64,000 nt of DNA. Origin: Tubulanus polymorphus. Lineage: Eukaryota; Nemertea; Palaeonemertea; Tubulaniformes; Tubulanidae. The stretch covers positions 6,877,175-6,941,174 of the forward strand of contig NC_134032.1 of NCBI RefSeq assembly GCF_964204645.1, read 5' to 3'. Each line of letters opens with the position of its first letter. Within the stretch, counting starts at the first letter, position 1. The position numbers were made by a program, and so were the translations under genes. Positions 21,536 through 34,445 of this stretch are shown here, in pieces. The notes under the pieces are model-generated. The model saw only the letters and a program-made list of their open reading frames with translations. It made no database searches and was not told the DNA's origin.

Positions 21536-22825
21536 ATACAAATACAAGTAAAAGATCACTAATATGTCAAAGTCGAAACTTGGTGAAGCGCACAGCCAGA
21601 GTTTTAATGAATAAATACTAGAGGCGAGTGCCCTTTCGGCAACATTGTAAAAAACATAGGTTTTTGCGGGGGCAACTGTGTTCGGTGTGGTCCGTGACCA
21701 AAGTAAATCACCCAAAATGTCGAAGATCTATTCAGAGCGAAGATTTGCCGTGGTCAAATAAATACATGCTTAGAAAAGGAATTCATTTTTGCGAAAAAAA
21801 CAAGGTGCTTTGAGAGTTTTGATTACAAATTGAAAGCCTTGTATGTTTTATCTTTCATACGACGATTAATCTTTCTGTATTGTCAGATATGTTCTACGAA
21901 CGGCTTTAACAGTTTATGTTTTACACAAGAAATTTGTTCCCAAGTTCTACATTGTAAAAAATGTAGGTTTTGCTGAAGGAAGGAACCCGGTGGCGTGACC
22001 AAAGAAAATCACCCAAAATATGATAGACCTTCGAGCGAATTAAGGTACCCCATTTTTTTTAAAAATCATTTTCTGCGAAAAACTACGTGGGAGTCTTGGG
22101 AATGTTGATTACATATTGAGAGTCTTTATTATCGATTACACGAGAATAAAATTTTCTGTAGTTAAAAATCGTCAGATTTCTACCTAAGTCTCATAGCTTC
22201 AATAGTTTTATATGTTTTACACTAAAAATTTGTTCCTAAGCCGGGGTAAAACAACGGGTTGCATGGGTTTGGAATTAATGGAACAACGGTATTTTAAATA
22301 CGGATTATAGCGTACGAATTTTACTCGACACAGAAAATGGGAATAACGTTTGAAAAGACACATATAAGATATGTTAAAAAACGCACGGCATTATACTCCA
22401 GGGATTGGCAAAATTTTGAGTTAATTATTCAGTACTTGTGTGTAACGGGACGGTCTTTTTGTAACACGCGGACCGCGCGCGCGCCTTATTCTCCGGATGC
22501 TGTGAAACCGGCGCTCCGGAGAAATACGAACTAAAAATAACATTTTTTGACAATATTTTGTGAATATTCTTTGTAAATATTCTGAAAATTACACAAAATC
22601 ATTTTGTAATCCTTCATTGACGTATTTAAACTACCCGCGAGACGCGGCCCGCAAGTTTCGACGAAAGTCCGTCCGTGACCGTCATTTTCGTTGCCGCGAT
22701 TTAGCCAATGCCCATGTGTCCCGGATGTAAACTACACTTTTTGAGAAGGACGGTATGGAGAAATATAGAAAATTTGAATTTGCCTCATACGCGTGATTAA
22801 CTTAAGGAGCTTCCAGCTCGCGCCT
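21536..22825 (+). repeat. Long repeat unit U, copy 1 (non-coding)
   Basis: Runs from AATATGTCAAAGTCGAAACT to GGAGCTTCCAGCTCGCGCC. Shared landmarks are GAGGCGAGTGCCCTTTCGGC, GGTGTGGTCCGTGACC, ACACGCGGACCGCGCGC and GAGAAGGACGGTATGG. No coding frame is shared between copies. This copy lacks a ~100-bp block around GATTCGAATCCAGTCTTCC that copies 2 and 3 contain. Confidence 0.85.
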
Positions 22826-23830
22826 TCTAGAGGCGAGTGCCCTTTCGGCAACTAATATAGATCTACATTGTAAAAAACATAGGTTTTGCGGGGGCAACTG
22901 TGTTCGGTGTGGTCCGTGACCAAAGAAAATCACCCAAAATGTCGAAGATCTATTCACAGCGAAGATTTGCCGTGGTCAAATAAATACATGTTTAGAAAAG
23001 GAATTCATTTTTGCGAAAAAAACATGCTTTGGGAGTGTTGATTGCAAATTGAAAGCCTTGTTTGTTTTACGACAATAAATCTTCCTGTATCGTCAGATAT
23101 GTTCTACGAACGGCTTTAACAGTTTTATATGTTTTACACAAGAAATTTGAAGATTAAAAAAGAAAAAAATCATTTTTTGCGAAAAACAACGTGGGAGTTT
23201 GGCAATGTTGATTACGTATTGAGAGCCTATGGTTTTATCGATTATACGAAAATAAATTTTTCTGTAGTTTAAAAAATGTAAAATTTCTACAATAAATCTC
23301 ATGGCTTCAATAGTTTTATATGTTTTACACTAAAGATTTGTTCCTAAGTATTACAACGGGTTGCATGGGTACGGAATTAATGGAACAACGCTATTTTAAA
23401 TACGGTACGGATTATAGCGAATTTTACTCGAAACGGAAAAGGGGAATAACGTTTGAAAAACGGGAGTAAAAAACACATTAAGATACGATATGTTAAAAAA
23501 CGCACGGCATTTTACTCCCAGGGATTGGCAAAATTCTGAGTTAATTATTCAGTACTTGTGTGGAGCGGGACGGTCATTTTGTAACACGCGGACCGCGCGC
23601 GCGCGTTATTCTCCGGGACTCGACCCTTAGTGATGCTGTGAAACCGGCGCTCTTGTTATTCTAAAGAAATTCGACCCGTTGCTAAGGGACTGTGCTTTTT
23701 GTGGGATTCGAATCCAGTCTTCCAATCGGTTTCTACGGAGAAATACGAACTAAAAATGACATTTCTTTGACAATATTCGTGAATATTCTTTGTAAATATT
23801 CTGAAAATTACACTTTTTGAGAAGGACGGT
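22826..23830 (+). repeat. Long repeat unit U, copy 2, interrupted at its right end
   Basis: Directly abuts copy 1 head to tail. Near 23,812 a ~160-bp block present in copies 1 and 3 is missing, and the ends of the missing block share TACAC. The unit stops at GAGAAGGACGGTA. Its missing tail (GGTATGGAGAAATATAGA) resumes at 48,447. Around 23,611-23,650 it shows the uninterrupted site where copy 3 carries a LINE. Confidence 0.85.
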
Positions 23831-24249
23831 ACACTGTAAAAAATATTTCCGTATAATAACGGTGAAAATCTATGCAGCAGTGTAACACGGAAATTCTACC
23901 GTTTTAGTTCCGTTTTTATGCGGTATCCCTCACCGTTTTAAGACGGCAGATTTCGGACAAATAACGGGCACTTTGACCGTTTAAAAAGGTCGTGCAGCCG
24001 TCTTAAGACGGTATACTAACCGATAAATAGCGACAGAAATCCATTTTAAAACGGTAGCAACCGTTTGATGACGGCGATTTCCTGTTTCCTCCGACAAAAT
24101 TCCGTCGAATGACGATCGGACCCGTTCATATACGGCGTGGGCAGCCATCTCGAAACAGAAAACCTGGCGATAAATTACGGCAGAATCCGTTTTTCTACGG
24201 CAACCATATTGGTCATCCGTATAAAAACGCACACTTCCGCGTCCTCAAT

Positions 24250-25314
24250 TTTGCCTCCTAAATCCTTCATAAATAAGTCAGTTTTCAATTTTTATTACAA
24301 ACTGGAATGTATTTTTAACGATTTACACTAAATTGATTAATAAAACTGATTAACAAAAAGAATATCATTATCGCATATAATATAATGTATATAGGAAAAG
24401 TACGTTTTTTCAAATCATGATGTATTTGCTACGTCCACTAATTGACCAGATCTACAGGTCATGGAAAAATTAAGAAATACAACTGTATGGCGATTTACGT
24501 TTAAAATGTGGGACCCCATTCCATTCAAACTAACACAGTTTCACAAGGTAGTATTCTATATGTTAAGGTTAGTCACACCTTAAACTGGATGAGCGTAATT
24601 TCATTGATGATTAGATCTAAGAATATCTCAGAATATCAATCATAAGTGAGGTAATACGTATTATCATCCCTGATTTGCTTGGCTTTACAAAGGTTAGGGA
24701 TGACATTCCATAAAAATAATTATAACTATACTACATGAGACAGATTATTCTCTGAAAATTGAATGAAACTAGAAAATTAATTACGGATACATTTACGATT
24801 AAATGATAAAACCCTTGGTACAAAATTACATGTACATGTATAACTTAACTACATGGACTTAGAGCAATACTCTCTAAGAATAGCCTTGTACCATCAAAAA
24901 TGCTGTAGAAAATAATGATTAAGTAAAACTTTAAAAAAGAGCACTGATTTAACATCATAACACATAGTAATTACAGAATGAAAAAATAAATTTCATACAA
25001 ATTAGGCTCACTTCCCAAACTAAAAACATAACATCTAAATGCCAAGTTGACAGGTCATGATGTGATATGCAAACTAGGCTTAATTCTTAGCCAGTAGTCC
25101 TAACACATAACGTAGTCATTAGAATGACACTAAGAACATATAATCCATCAATTGGTTGCCTCGAAAGTCTTGGAACTTCAAAATCAGCGCTAAATATTAT
25201 TTACTATCTAGTATACGAACCAAAGCAATATATACTATCACATGTGATTACATGGCCATAATACCGTATACAGGATTGTAAATAATATCATTTAACACAA
25301 TCAATTACTGTTTA
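24250..25314. other. No gene recognised (interior of outer element)
   Basis: AT-rich, no convincing frame. Confidence 0.5.
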
Positions 25315-26352
25315 TCAATATTGCTGAATAAGAAATTTTCCCAAATTGTCGGCTAATTTAACAGCTTTGGGTTTTGCACGGCCCGGTGGGTCAAACTTGA
25401 TCAGAAATCTCTGAAAGAATTCAAGCGTATTTTCAGCAGTTTTAGGATATCTTTTGTGGAACACAAAATATGTTGCAAACAACAACTCTAAGGCCAACAG
25501 CCGATCGCTGACTTTGAAGAGAACAACTCCATCCATTGTTATAACATATTGAGTTGCATCGACATTTGCTGAAAAACAAAAGATTAAAAAGTAGAATTCA
25601 CTGAAATCAGATTTAAGTGCTCAGTGTTCTCCAAAACTGGTTTCAGATGGGTGGCCAATTATTTATTTTACATCCACCCCTCTATCATTGTGCTAATGTG
25701 ATGATTGAAGAAATATTAATTCAAAATTAAGCTTTAGCGTTTGTATTTTTGGGGGATCGAGTCTTGCTACTTCACTTAACAATGAATGCAGCACCTTTGA
25801 AATTCCAGCATATGGAGAACACTGGCTGATTCGGGACACTTCAAAAAATAAAAGAAAAAATGACATTCGATTTCCACCAACATTTTTTTCATTTTAACTA
25901 CGTTAAAACAAGTAGTTCGTTTAACTGCATCGTTAAGACCAGTTTTCAAATTAGGTTTTAATTGAAAAACTGGTTTTAACGGGGCGTTAAAACGGTAAAG
26001 ACCATGTTAAAACGAAAAACTTGTTTCAGAAGGAATGACAGTAGCCGTAGAAAAAACCGTTAAAAGTAAGGGCATTATCATAAGGAGAGAAAACATTGAT
26101 TATTAGCATCTAGAGCAGACCAATCTAATTAATTCAATTTCTATCTCCTCACAAACCCCTTAAAAATGAATGTAGATTATCACAAGAAGAGTAAACAGAC
26201 AACGAAGAATGGTCTATTCAGATACAATTATTCAATTTTACACTGACACTTACCGAAAACGATGATGAGAGGCACAGGTGGGTATGCTGCCATATCTGGT
26301 TCCTGCTCTTCGTTATGTTTTATTTCAACATTCCCAGCGTCTTCTACTGATG
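25315..26352 (-). CDS. Last two exons of an outer-element gene (conserved C-terminal module, function unknown)
   Basis: Exon 1 (right) ends at 26,254 with donor GTAAGTG and reads AAYPPVPLIIVF. Exon 2 is 25,568-25,315 after acceptor TTTGTTTTTCAG, reads NVDATQYVITMDGVVLFKVS, LELLFATYFVFHKRYP and ENTLEFFQRFLIKF, and stops at 25,315. The splice is phase 1 on both sides and the joined codon is Ala, which supports the join. The pattern of a YPP-hydrophobic strand, a short beta pair and a helix ending FIQ/FFQ resembles a C-terminal module seen in many predicted fish and invertebrate proteins of unknown function (from memory). The exon's 5' side runs into a SINE at 26,353, so the gene is probably broken. 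25,569-26,253 is intron and contains a GTTAAAAC-rich hairpin near 25,930-26,040. Confidence 0.55.
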
Positions 26353-26420
26353 CAGGGGTTCGTGCCGTGGCTGAGTGTAGCGATGCCATCAGGTTCGAGT
26401 CCCTGCAGAGGGAGGATGAA
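26353..26420 (+). mobile_element. tRNA-derived SINE head
   Basis: GGTTCGTGCCGTGGCTGAGT resembles an A-box region (TGGCTGAGTG), and CCATCAGGTTCGAGTCCCTG holds a B box (GGTTCGAGTCC) in tRNA-like spacing. It lies in or beside the coding exon of the outer element. Confidence 0.65.
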
Positions 26421-27247
26421 AGACCTGTCACACATGTCACACAGTCAGGGCTGGACTGAGAATTCAACACTGGCCCTACTCCATTTCGTAGCACAGTCCT
26501 CGGTGATACTTAATGCGACCCAGTAGGCAGTGGATTTGTAAAGTTTTGATTGAATTGAGTTTGTAAGGTCCTTCATTCGTTATGCGCTTTACTTGTGCCG
26601 GGTGACTACAAATCAGTCGATGAGCACATGATACAGCAAAGTACTTGCCAAAAATAACTGCTGCGCCCAAATAAAAAAATGAATGACAAATTACCACAAC
26701 TTACCCGTACATTACTTGTAGCGTCTTGAATGCTTCCTAGGGCCCCTACACCTTCATCCGCCGCCATGTTGGATCGCGATTGCTAATTTCCGATTAATAC
26801 CGCCATTATACGGTTGCTTGGCCGCATCTGACGGAGCGTTACCGTTTCTAAACGCCTTCTCCCGATTCCTCGCAAGGAACGCCGTTTATTTGCGGTTTTA
26901 GACCTATTTCTACTGTTTTGTTCCGTATTTAATCGATCCGCGAAAAAATGACATGCCAATTTGCGGAGCAAAACGTTTGTCGACGGATTATGCCGTAGCA
27001 AATCGGATCACTATTGGCCGATTTCAGACGTCGGTAAATGAGCGGTTGTTAAAATCGGTTTTTTAGCGGTTAATTCGTGATAAAACGTCGGAAAATGAGC
27101 GGTTTAGCCGTCGGTAAATCGTCGAAATATTGCATCGTTTACCGACGTTTTATCGTCATTTTTACCATCTTTAATTCGTCGGAAGTTCGTCGATAAATTT
27201 TGCGACGAAAAACCGACGATTAACCGCGGCTGGTGGCGCCACGGTTA

Positions 27248-27270
27248 TGACGTCATGAATATGACGTCAT
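27248..27270. promoter_or_regulatory. Two TGACGTCA palindromes near the left end of CACTA 1
   Basis: Perfect CRE-type octamers at about 27,248-27,255 and 27,263-27,270. CACTA 2 has one at the equivalent position (about 38,046). The position lies at the 3' side of the transposon genes, so a promoter role is speculative. Confidence 0.3.
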
Positions 27271-27884
27271 TGAGCCTCGAAGTAGAAAATCGATCTACCA
27301 GCGACCTCATCGAACCTAAGCGCGCGAGTTCATTGGAAAAACCAGAAATAAGTTTTACTCACACACGCAGCGCATCGTTCTTTTATCTGTTTTATGATGC
27401 AATATCATTGGTGATGTTAGGTGACATTACTGCTATCCGGAATCCTGTTATCCGGTACAATACTTCGTTCATGGATGAGATATTGAAGATCCACTTTTCC
27501 AGACTAGTTTCGCGGTTTCTTTCATTCCTTGCTTGCTAGGCCCAAAGTAGTAGGCCCAAAGCTGAAAAAGTTGTAATGTTTAGTGCTGCCGTTGGCGTTG
27601 TGGGTGTAGTTAGTAGGCGGACCTACGTGCTGAAGTAAGTATTTAGCTTTTTTAAATCTTGCAACTGAACATAAAGCAGGCCTAAACTTTTTTTCGAGTT
27701 ATAGAACTTTTCGATCAATGCAAAGCAGCGTTACTTAGGCATATTGATTTTTAATTTTATCATGGACACTTGATCAATTCAGTGCATAGTATTAGGCCTA
27801 AAACGTAAGAGATTCTACTGCCAGTCTTTAATCTAGTATGACCTGTTAACATTAACACCAGAATACTAGGCCTAGATTTGGGGC

Positions 27885-28330
27885 ATCTGAGTATATGCAG
27901 CTCACTGCTCTGTTTAGGTCATATCTTATTTCATTTAGTTGAGAGCATTCTATTATAAAATGAAACTCATCTTCAATGGCATTGCAGTGTTGGCACAGTC
28001 TATTCTCTCTCATCTTCCTCGCTCTATCAGGAGACGATGATTACTTATCCTAAATTTACATGTTGGTTCTAAACAGTTTTGGTAGTATAGGATCCATTAA
28101 GAATGGCGTCATGGTAAATTCAGGATTTAGATTTTTGGAGCAGTCTAGTTTTGGGGAATTTGATATCCATTTGTGCCAAAAAATTTCTCTCTTGTAGTGT
28201 AATTTAGCTCGGGTAAAAGATTTAAAATTAGATGGATTCTCTATCAGTTCAGAATGGTTAAGGATCAGGTAAGTGATCAGGTCTATTCACACAAGTGTCA
28301 TGCATTGATATCTAGGTGTAATCTTTGTAA
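27885..28330 (-). pseudogene. LINE remnant: C-terminal zinc region of a non-LTR polymerase
   Basis: On the minus strand, bases about 28,055-27,900 read KFRISNHRLLIE, then after a one-base break MRENRLCQHC, IEDEFHFIIECSQL and RYDL. The pattern R.C..C-(IEDE)-HF...C with a preceding LRISNHRL block is the C-terminal zinc-knuckle region of Jockey/CR1-like non-LTR elements. Text upstream to 28,330 is broken by several stops. It lies between the second gene and the left end of CACTA 1. Confidence 0.6.
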
Positions 28331-28515
28331 GCACATAAGGCATTTTGTTAGATGTTGTAGATTTAGGAATATGTGAATAGATAATAAATGCTCCTCTTAA
28401 AAAACAAATAAACATGATATCCTGAAATCACTGATAAAAATCCATTGATTTTCGATCATTACCAAATTAACTTGAATATAAATGATTAAATAAAACATGA
28501 TTGAATATTATTTTA

Positions 28516-29548
28516 TTAAGTTAAATTATAATTATTATCGACGAGAACCGACAATCCTTTGCGCCATGTTGGTTTAATCAGTTGACCCAGATTTGTGATC
28601 TTTGTTAATATGACCAATTTTTTGCCGTCTAGAAAATGTAAATAATTATACAATGGCATAAATGACTTACATGGGCTTAGAATAAACCAATTTAATTTCA
28701 TTGGTCTACTGCACTGATGAAATTACCTTCTTTTTCTTCTTTTAGATACCCTTCAAAAAAAAGGTGCCCATCTATCGATTTGATTGCTTGTATGGCTATA
28801 TTCTTCGTTTTCTTAGATTTCCTATACCGATATGTAATTGTTGTAGGTCCTATTGGCATGTTTAAACTAAATTCCATAAATCAATCCCTTATCAAAATTT
28901 ACCTCGCTTTTGTATCTCTCTGGTTTTTGAGATAACTTTTCACCTCTTTCAAAATAATGACGGGGCTGATGTCAACAGCGTGAGCTTTTAGTTGAGTTTC
29001 AATCTGTAAAAATGAAGAATTTATCAGAAATATATTGTCACTTATTGAAAAATCGAAACTCAGCATAGTAAGGCAGAGTATATAGGCCTATTGTTAAAGT
29101 TTCATTTCTTTACCTCATTCGTTGCTTTCGCAACATCTCCATTATTTAGTAATATGCATGTTTTTACCAGGTCCTACAATTAAAGATTAATTGTTTTATT
29201 TGTTGAAAAAGATACCTATATTGATTTAACCTAACAAAACCATTAGCCTACTCTAAACATTCTCCGTTCTTTTGTCATCTTCGTTCCTTTTTGCTTCCTC
29301 ACTTTCGTTAACATTAATTCAGCTGAATATAAATGTATGTTATTACATGATTATATTGAAATTATAATTACATTGCTTTGTATAGTTTTTAGAAGATTTT
29401 GACAAGTTTAATAGCTTTTGAATTACCTTTGTTTATCAAGCTCCATTCTGAAATTGAAAAAAATGTTATTAATAATTAATAAGATGAACTAAAAATGATT
29501 AGAATTTAAGATATTTATGATACCTTCTTCGGTCATTTGAAATTCCAT
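28516..29548 (-). CDS. Second gene of CACTA 1: 161-residue protein in 7 exons, unknown family
   Basis: Exons (minus): 29,548-29,524; 29,447-29,427; 29,322-29,252; 29,173-29,114; 29,003-28,903; 28,821-28,727; 28,628-28,516. All have GT-AG borders and phases agree. The lengths (25, 21, 71, 60, 101, 95, 113) sum to 486 and give one open frame with stop. Landmarks: EEEWSLINKAELMLTKVRK, KERRMFR, a DLVKTCILLNNGD helix, KSYLKNQRDTKARK, a lysine-rich stretch and a C-terminal TNLGQLIKPTWRKG. The copy in CACTA 2 keeps the same structure with about half the residues, which suggests selection. I do not recognise a domain. By analogy with plant TNPA it might bind the subterminal repeats. That is inference. 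Confidence 0.75.
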
Positions 29549-32500
29549 TTTGACTTTTTGTGTCGCTATAGCAGACGCTTGATTATTGGTCACAAGATGG
29601 CAGCACTTATCGGTGGCATTTATTTTGCAGAATAAAATCTTAAAATTGGTATTGGACTTTGAAAAGCTACTAAAAGTTTTCAAAGTTAGCAACAACTGAA
29701 TAGAAATGGGATGCCGATTTAGAAAACAAGAAAAGTTGGCAAGGAATTTCTTCAAGGTTTGAATTATGAAGTTTATTGTATATACATGAAATGATTGTAT
29801 GAACATTGTCGAATACTATACTGTATATCCTTGAAATAATTTAAAATACGCGCGGGGTGCATCTCTCCGTTCTGGTTGTTTTGTTAGTGGTAGACGTAGT
29901 AGTACTATTGATCAATACTACTATACTACTCCTATGCCATAAATTCAATAAATCTTATATCAATGTCAATGCCCAAATTTTATAGCCTTCCTTGGCTATC
30001 ATCAGCTGACATTTCCTTTAATGTTCGATTGGAATAACGCAAGGTGGATATGTCGCCTCTCGAACATCGGTCCACCAGAAACCAGTTTCCTCGTCCAGTC
30101 GCGGCCTGCTGAGGCAGGTGATTAAGGCCAATTCCTTTTAAAATGAATAAATATGTAAAATTGTTTTTTCTTTAATAGAATACATCAATGTTTTATAGAA
30201 TGTTAGATGGAAATGGAAGGGAACGCGTACCTGCTCTTGGCACCTGAAGAGACCATCTATCTTCGATATGTACGTATAGCGTATATCATTTTCATCGAAT
30301 ACTACTTCGTTTCTACGATATTGATGTTCATCTTCACGAAATTCTACTTGCACATATGAGCTGCATGATTTGCTTCCTATATTTTCTTCGTAACTGAAAT
30401 ATTTTTCCTTAGATCAATAATATAACTAAATTACAGTTTTTAAGTAGTTGTTTTAAAATGCTTAATTACCTTGCAGTTCTAAAATGGTATAACATCTCAA
30501 TATCGTGATCTGGTATGGTGGCCATATTAAAAGCTTCGATGGCCTCGATATTATTTTCACTGTAATAAAAAGCTATAAAGTTATATCTTATTAATGCAGT
30601 TACTTTTTTCAAATTTAAGGGCTACCCTAATTTTCAAATTTTAGGATTTTTAGATTTGTATTTTTAAATTTCTCTAATATCTACCCTTCGAAGTATTCCA
30701 TTATTGCTTGTCGTATCTGATTTTCTGGGATGACTAAAGTCGATTTCCCATGAAGATAATCCTGTATATTCCTCGCTCTATAATCTCTATAGGTGATGTT
30801 TGCTTGCATCTGTTGTTGATGTTGTATTTCCTGGTTAAGAATATATGCAAATACAAACATTAGGCCTAACATGCTAAGATTAGTGTGTTGACATCTAATC
30901 CATTACTTACATTAGGTAATAGTAATTGAAGCGGTAAAGGCAGATTTTCATTTCCCATATGTCTTGCGGAATTGTATAGAAGAATTGCCTAGAGAAATAT
31001 ATCATCCTTTACTGTCATTTACTGTAATCATTTTTCTGGCTTGAAAATATTTACAAACATTTATCTGAACAAATACCCTGTGTTTTTTTATGAGACTTTT
31101 CTCAACTTTCATATTTGCTGTATTGATTGATTTTAGACGATGAATTGTGGATTCCATTGGAAACATGTCTACGGCGTGGGCTGTTCCAAAACTTCTGATG
31201 GTATGAATAATGTGGTGATGTAGGTGAAAATGAGCTGTTAACAGAGAAGCAGGTAGACATTTTTCCATCTCTACTAAAGTTGAACTAAGTTCTACTGCAA
31301 TTGTATCCCATTCCGCATTTGTATTTGATGCATATATCTCTGAAAAGTTAAGAACAAATCTTTTTTGTACAACAGTCGATTCACTGTACTCGTTTACCAG
31401 CAATTATTATTTATACCTACTTTCAATGATTTTACAGTATTTGAAGATGGTCGACCTCTGCGAGTTACCCAGCATCCCTCTGAGACAATAAATAAATGGA
31501 CCATTTTTAGCTGCCTGTGGAAGGAAAAAGGGAAATTGATAGATTGTTGAGCATTTCAAAAACCAATTCCTAAGTCAGCATGGTGTCCCTAGACCCCTAG
31601 TTAAAATCATGATCAAGCTAATCGTAGCAGACCTGGCAGTTATCAAATTGTAACGAATACTTCTTCAAGCAAATTTAAACAGTTAACATCATTGTATGAA
31701 GGCATCTTTTACCTCGATGTAATCATACGATTTTGTTTGACTAGTTTCTGTGAAGATGTTGTTGTTCTGTCGATGGGAACATCCTAGTGGCGCTTTTATG
31801 CCGTCCCATCTCTCTTGAATGATATTCTTTTCCCTGACAGTTAAGTTCCAATTAGTCAGTGGGATGTCTTCGTCTATTAACTGAATTGAATATGAGTGTA
31901 TAGATCAATAGAATACATCATATTTTGAAATTTAAAAAAAAAGTGTCAGTTAACCTTTTAATTTGATGATTTTTGCAGAATCTTGGGAGGCTGATGCGTA
32001 CTCCATGTAATTAAAAAACAGGCCTTAGATATACAAACCCAACATTGTTCATTCCTTCCAATTATTTCTTCATACTGACGTACACGAGCACCATCTCTCA
32101 CTTCCGTTTTATTCAGTATTTCTATGAGTTTTTTTAGTAAGCCACTTATCGTATGCATTGGGTCGATTACGATATCAGTGAAGGTGTTGAATTCTTGTAT
32201 ATTAAACAGTATCGATTTATCCCTGAGGCCATTCTCTTGTATCACAATTCCTAAAATGTCAACACAGAACTATGATCAATCTACATGCGTATTATATTTT
32301 GCTCATTTTGTAAATTGCAATATACATTTAATTGGTAATCAGTTGATTTCTATAGTCAGGTCTGTTATGGTTAGCATGATTAGGATTTTTTTGTGGATAC
32401 AGTAGAATCCTTTTGATTCGGGTCAATTGGGATCAACAAAATTCATGTGGTTTACCATCATTTATTCTATTGGCGCTCCTGAGCAGTAGATCATGTGATT

Positions 32501-32625
32501 TGGAATCAAATGGTTGGCGATTTTCAACGTCATTTGTTGTTGAGATACCATTGTCGTTCAAAAATGGTCCTGGTCTACGATTAGGATGGTCATTAGGTAA
32601 ATATCTGAAATGTGGGTGTACATAT

Positions 32626-32724
32626 CAGGGGCCGGTTGCTCAAAGGTTGGTTACGATAACCGGTTGATAAGTTACCGGTTGATAAGTTCTTAACTAACAG
32701 TTAATCTTGAGCAACCAGCCCCTG
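32626..32724. mobile_element. 99-bp MITE inside the CACTA 1 transposase exon
   Basis: Ends CAGGGGCCGGTTGCTCAA and TTGAGCAACCAGCCCCTG are inverted. The interior repeats GGTTGATAAGTTA. Flanks ACATAT and ACATTT fit an imperfect duplication, possibly an 8-bp hAT-type site. It splits the exon and is absent from the paralogous exon of CACTA 2. Confidence 0.75.
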
Positions 32725-34149
32725 ACATTTATCTTCGAGGCCATTTAATTCATATGAAAATATGTATGTATTTGAGAACTTATTCTTGCCTTCGATTTTG
32801 ATGGTAAATCATACGATTCAATGGTTGGGGTCGTATTGCTGGATGAATACATTTTATACATCCATTATATCCTGCTGCTGTTTGATGGTTTAAGGTCAAA
32901 CAGTGGCTTTCGTAGTCACCTTTCATCATTATCAGTTTACCCTAGAAACAGTGATTCATATACCAGAATTATCTAAAATATTGACCGATTAGAATGTGGC
33001 GAATCTTTGAATTGGGACCCCAAGCTATCGTGACAAGTCCCTGTAGGGCTATTGCGTTTACTTTTCATCTGTTGGGGAACTTACCTTTAATTGAAAGATC
33101 TCCCCATTTCTCCCGTCGATAGCGTCGATGCCATTGTTAAGACGATTTAATTCGGCCACAAGAGGTTCAAGAAAACCATTGATTGATCGTTTGTTTTTGG
33201 ATGGTATGATGCCGTATACGAAAGTATTTTCGTACAATTTGCTTTCCGATAGCCTGAAATTTGAAAAATATTGAGAAATGAATTACACACTCTGAACGAG
33301 AATAGTTCATTACTAGATCTATGAAACTTCGCAACTCCTAATTTAATCCACTTTGAACTTATATATATATTCACCTTAGATTCAGGAAATTGATCAAAAT
33401 TGGCCATATAGAATGTTTTTTCTTATGGAAGACATTTGTCCCATCTAGAGTCAAGGAGAGGGATATTCCTCGTCTATCTCCGACAAAAAAACCATTTTCA
33501 GAATACAATTCTGTCCATTTTTCTGTTTCATGAAGATTGAATATTCTGAAAGGTGATAAGAAAAAGAAATCTCACATATTAACATTAAGTAATGAAATTA
33601 CAGCTTAAATTAGGCTTCACTTCCTATTGACCTTTCGCCATCATTTTGTCGTGCATACTGCGTCGCTCTTTCTCCCATATTGAAATATCTGAACTGCCCT
33701 GCAATTCAATTTACGTAGCTAGATTAGAAACATAGTAAATTCAATAGGCTATTGTGTAGCTATACACAATAAAATCCCTGCTCAATGCTCAATAGCGATC
33801 TCATTTTTAGCATACCTTTTAGATAAGGGATCAAAGGCATCCATGTAAAATCAACGGTTTCCTCTGAACCGCATTTTTGACAATTTTGTCTGTCTCTATT
33901 TTCATACCAATACATCGTGCATCCGTTTACACAAACTTTCTCTTTGCGAAATTTACCAAATATTTGCCTCTCTATGGTTTCAAGCTGTTTCACTGTTGTT
34001 GGCGTAATGTTTGGTTGCGGTAAGATGTGATGAATAAAATACAGTAATTTATTCATTGCAGTTTTTGACATTTTCTGTCCTTTTGCGTGAAAAGAAGATA
34101 CCATTCCGACAAACTGTATTAATTTTACATCGGAACCTTCGTAAATCAT

Positions 34150-34445
34150 TTGTTCAAATCTTTCATGCTGTCCATAATCCCCTTCATCATTATCACCATC
34201 TTCTACATCATCCCAATCATCACCGTCGTCTCCATCTCCACCATCATCACCGTCATCTCCATCTCCACCATCATCACCGTCATCTCCACCATCATCACCG
34301 TCGTCTCCATCTCCACCATCATCTCCACCATCACCGTCCTCTCCATCTCCACCATCATCTCCATCATCACCGTCCTCTCCATCTCCGCCATCATCTCCAT
34401 CATCACCGTCATCACTGGCATGATCACCATCTCCACCATCATCAT
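34150..34445 (-). repeat. Trinucleotide-like coding repeat (acidic tract of the transposase)
   Basis: GGTGATGATGG/GGAGATG units on the minus strand encode runs of Asp and Gly in the transposase. Other frames give His-, Ile- and Met-rich artefacts. The paralogue has a longer, purer Asp run at 45,480-45,740. Confidence 0.85.

Noticed and set aside
23690-23750. GGATTCGAATCC in U copies 2 and 3 as a tRNA gene
   Set aside because: Only a T-arm-like piece is present. No acceptor, D or anticodon arms could be matched.
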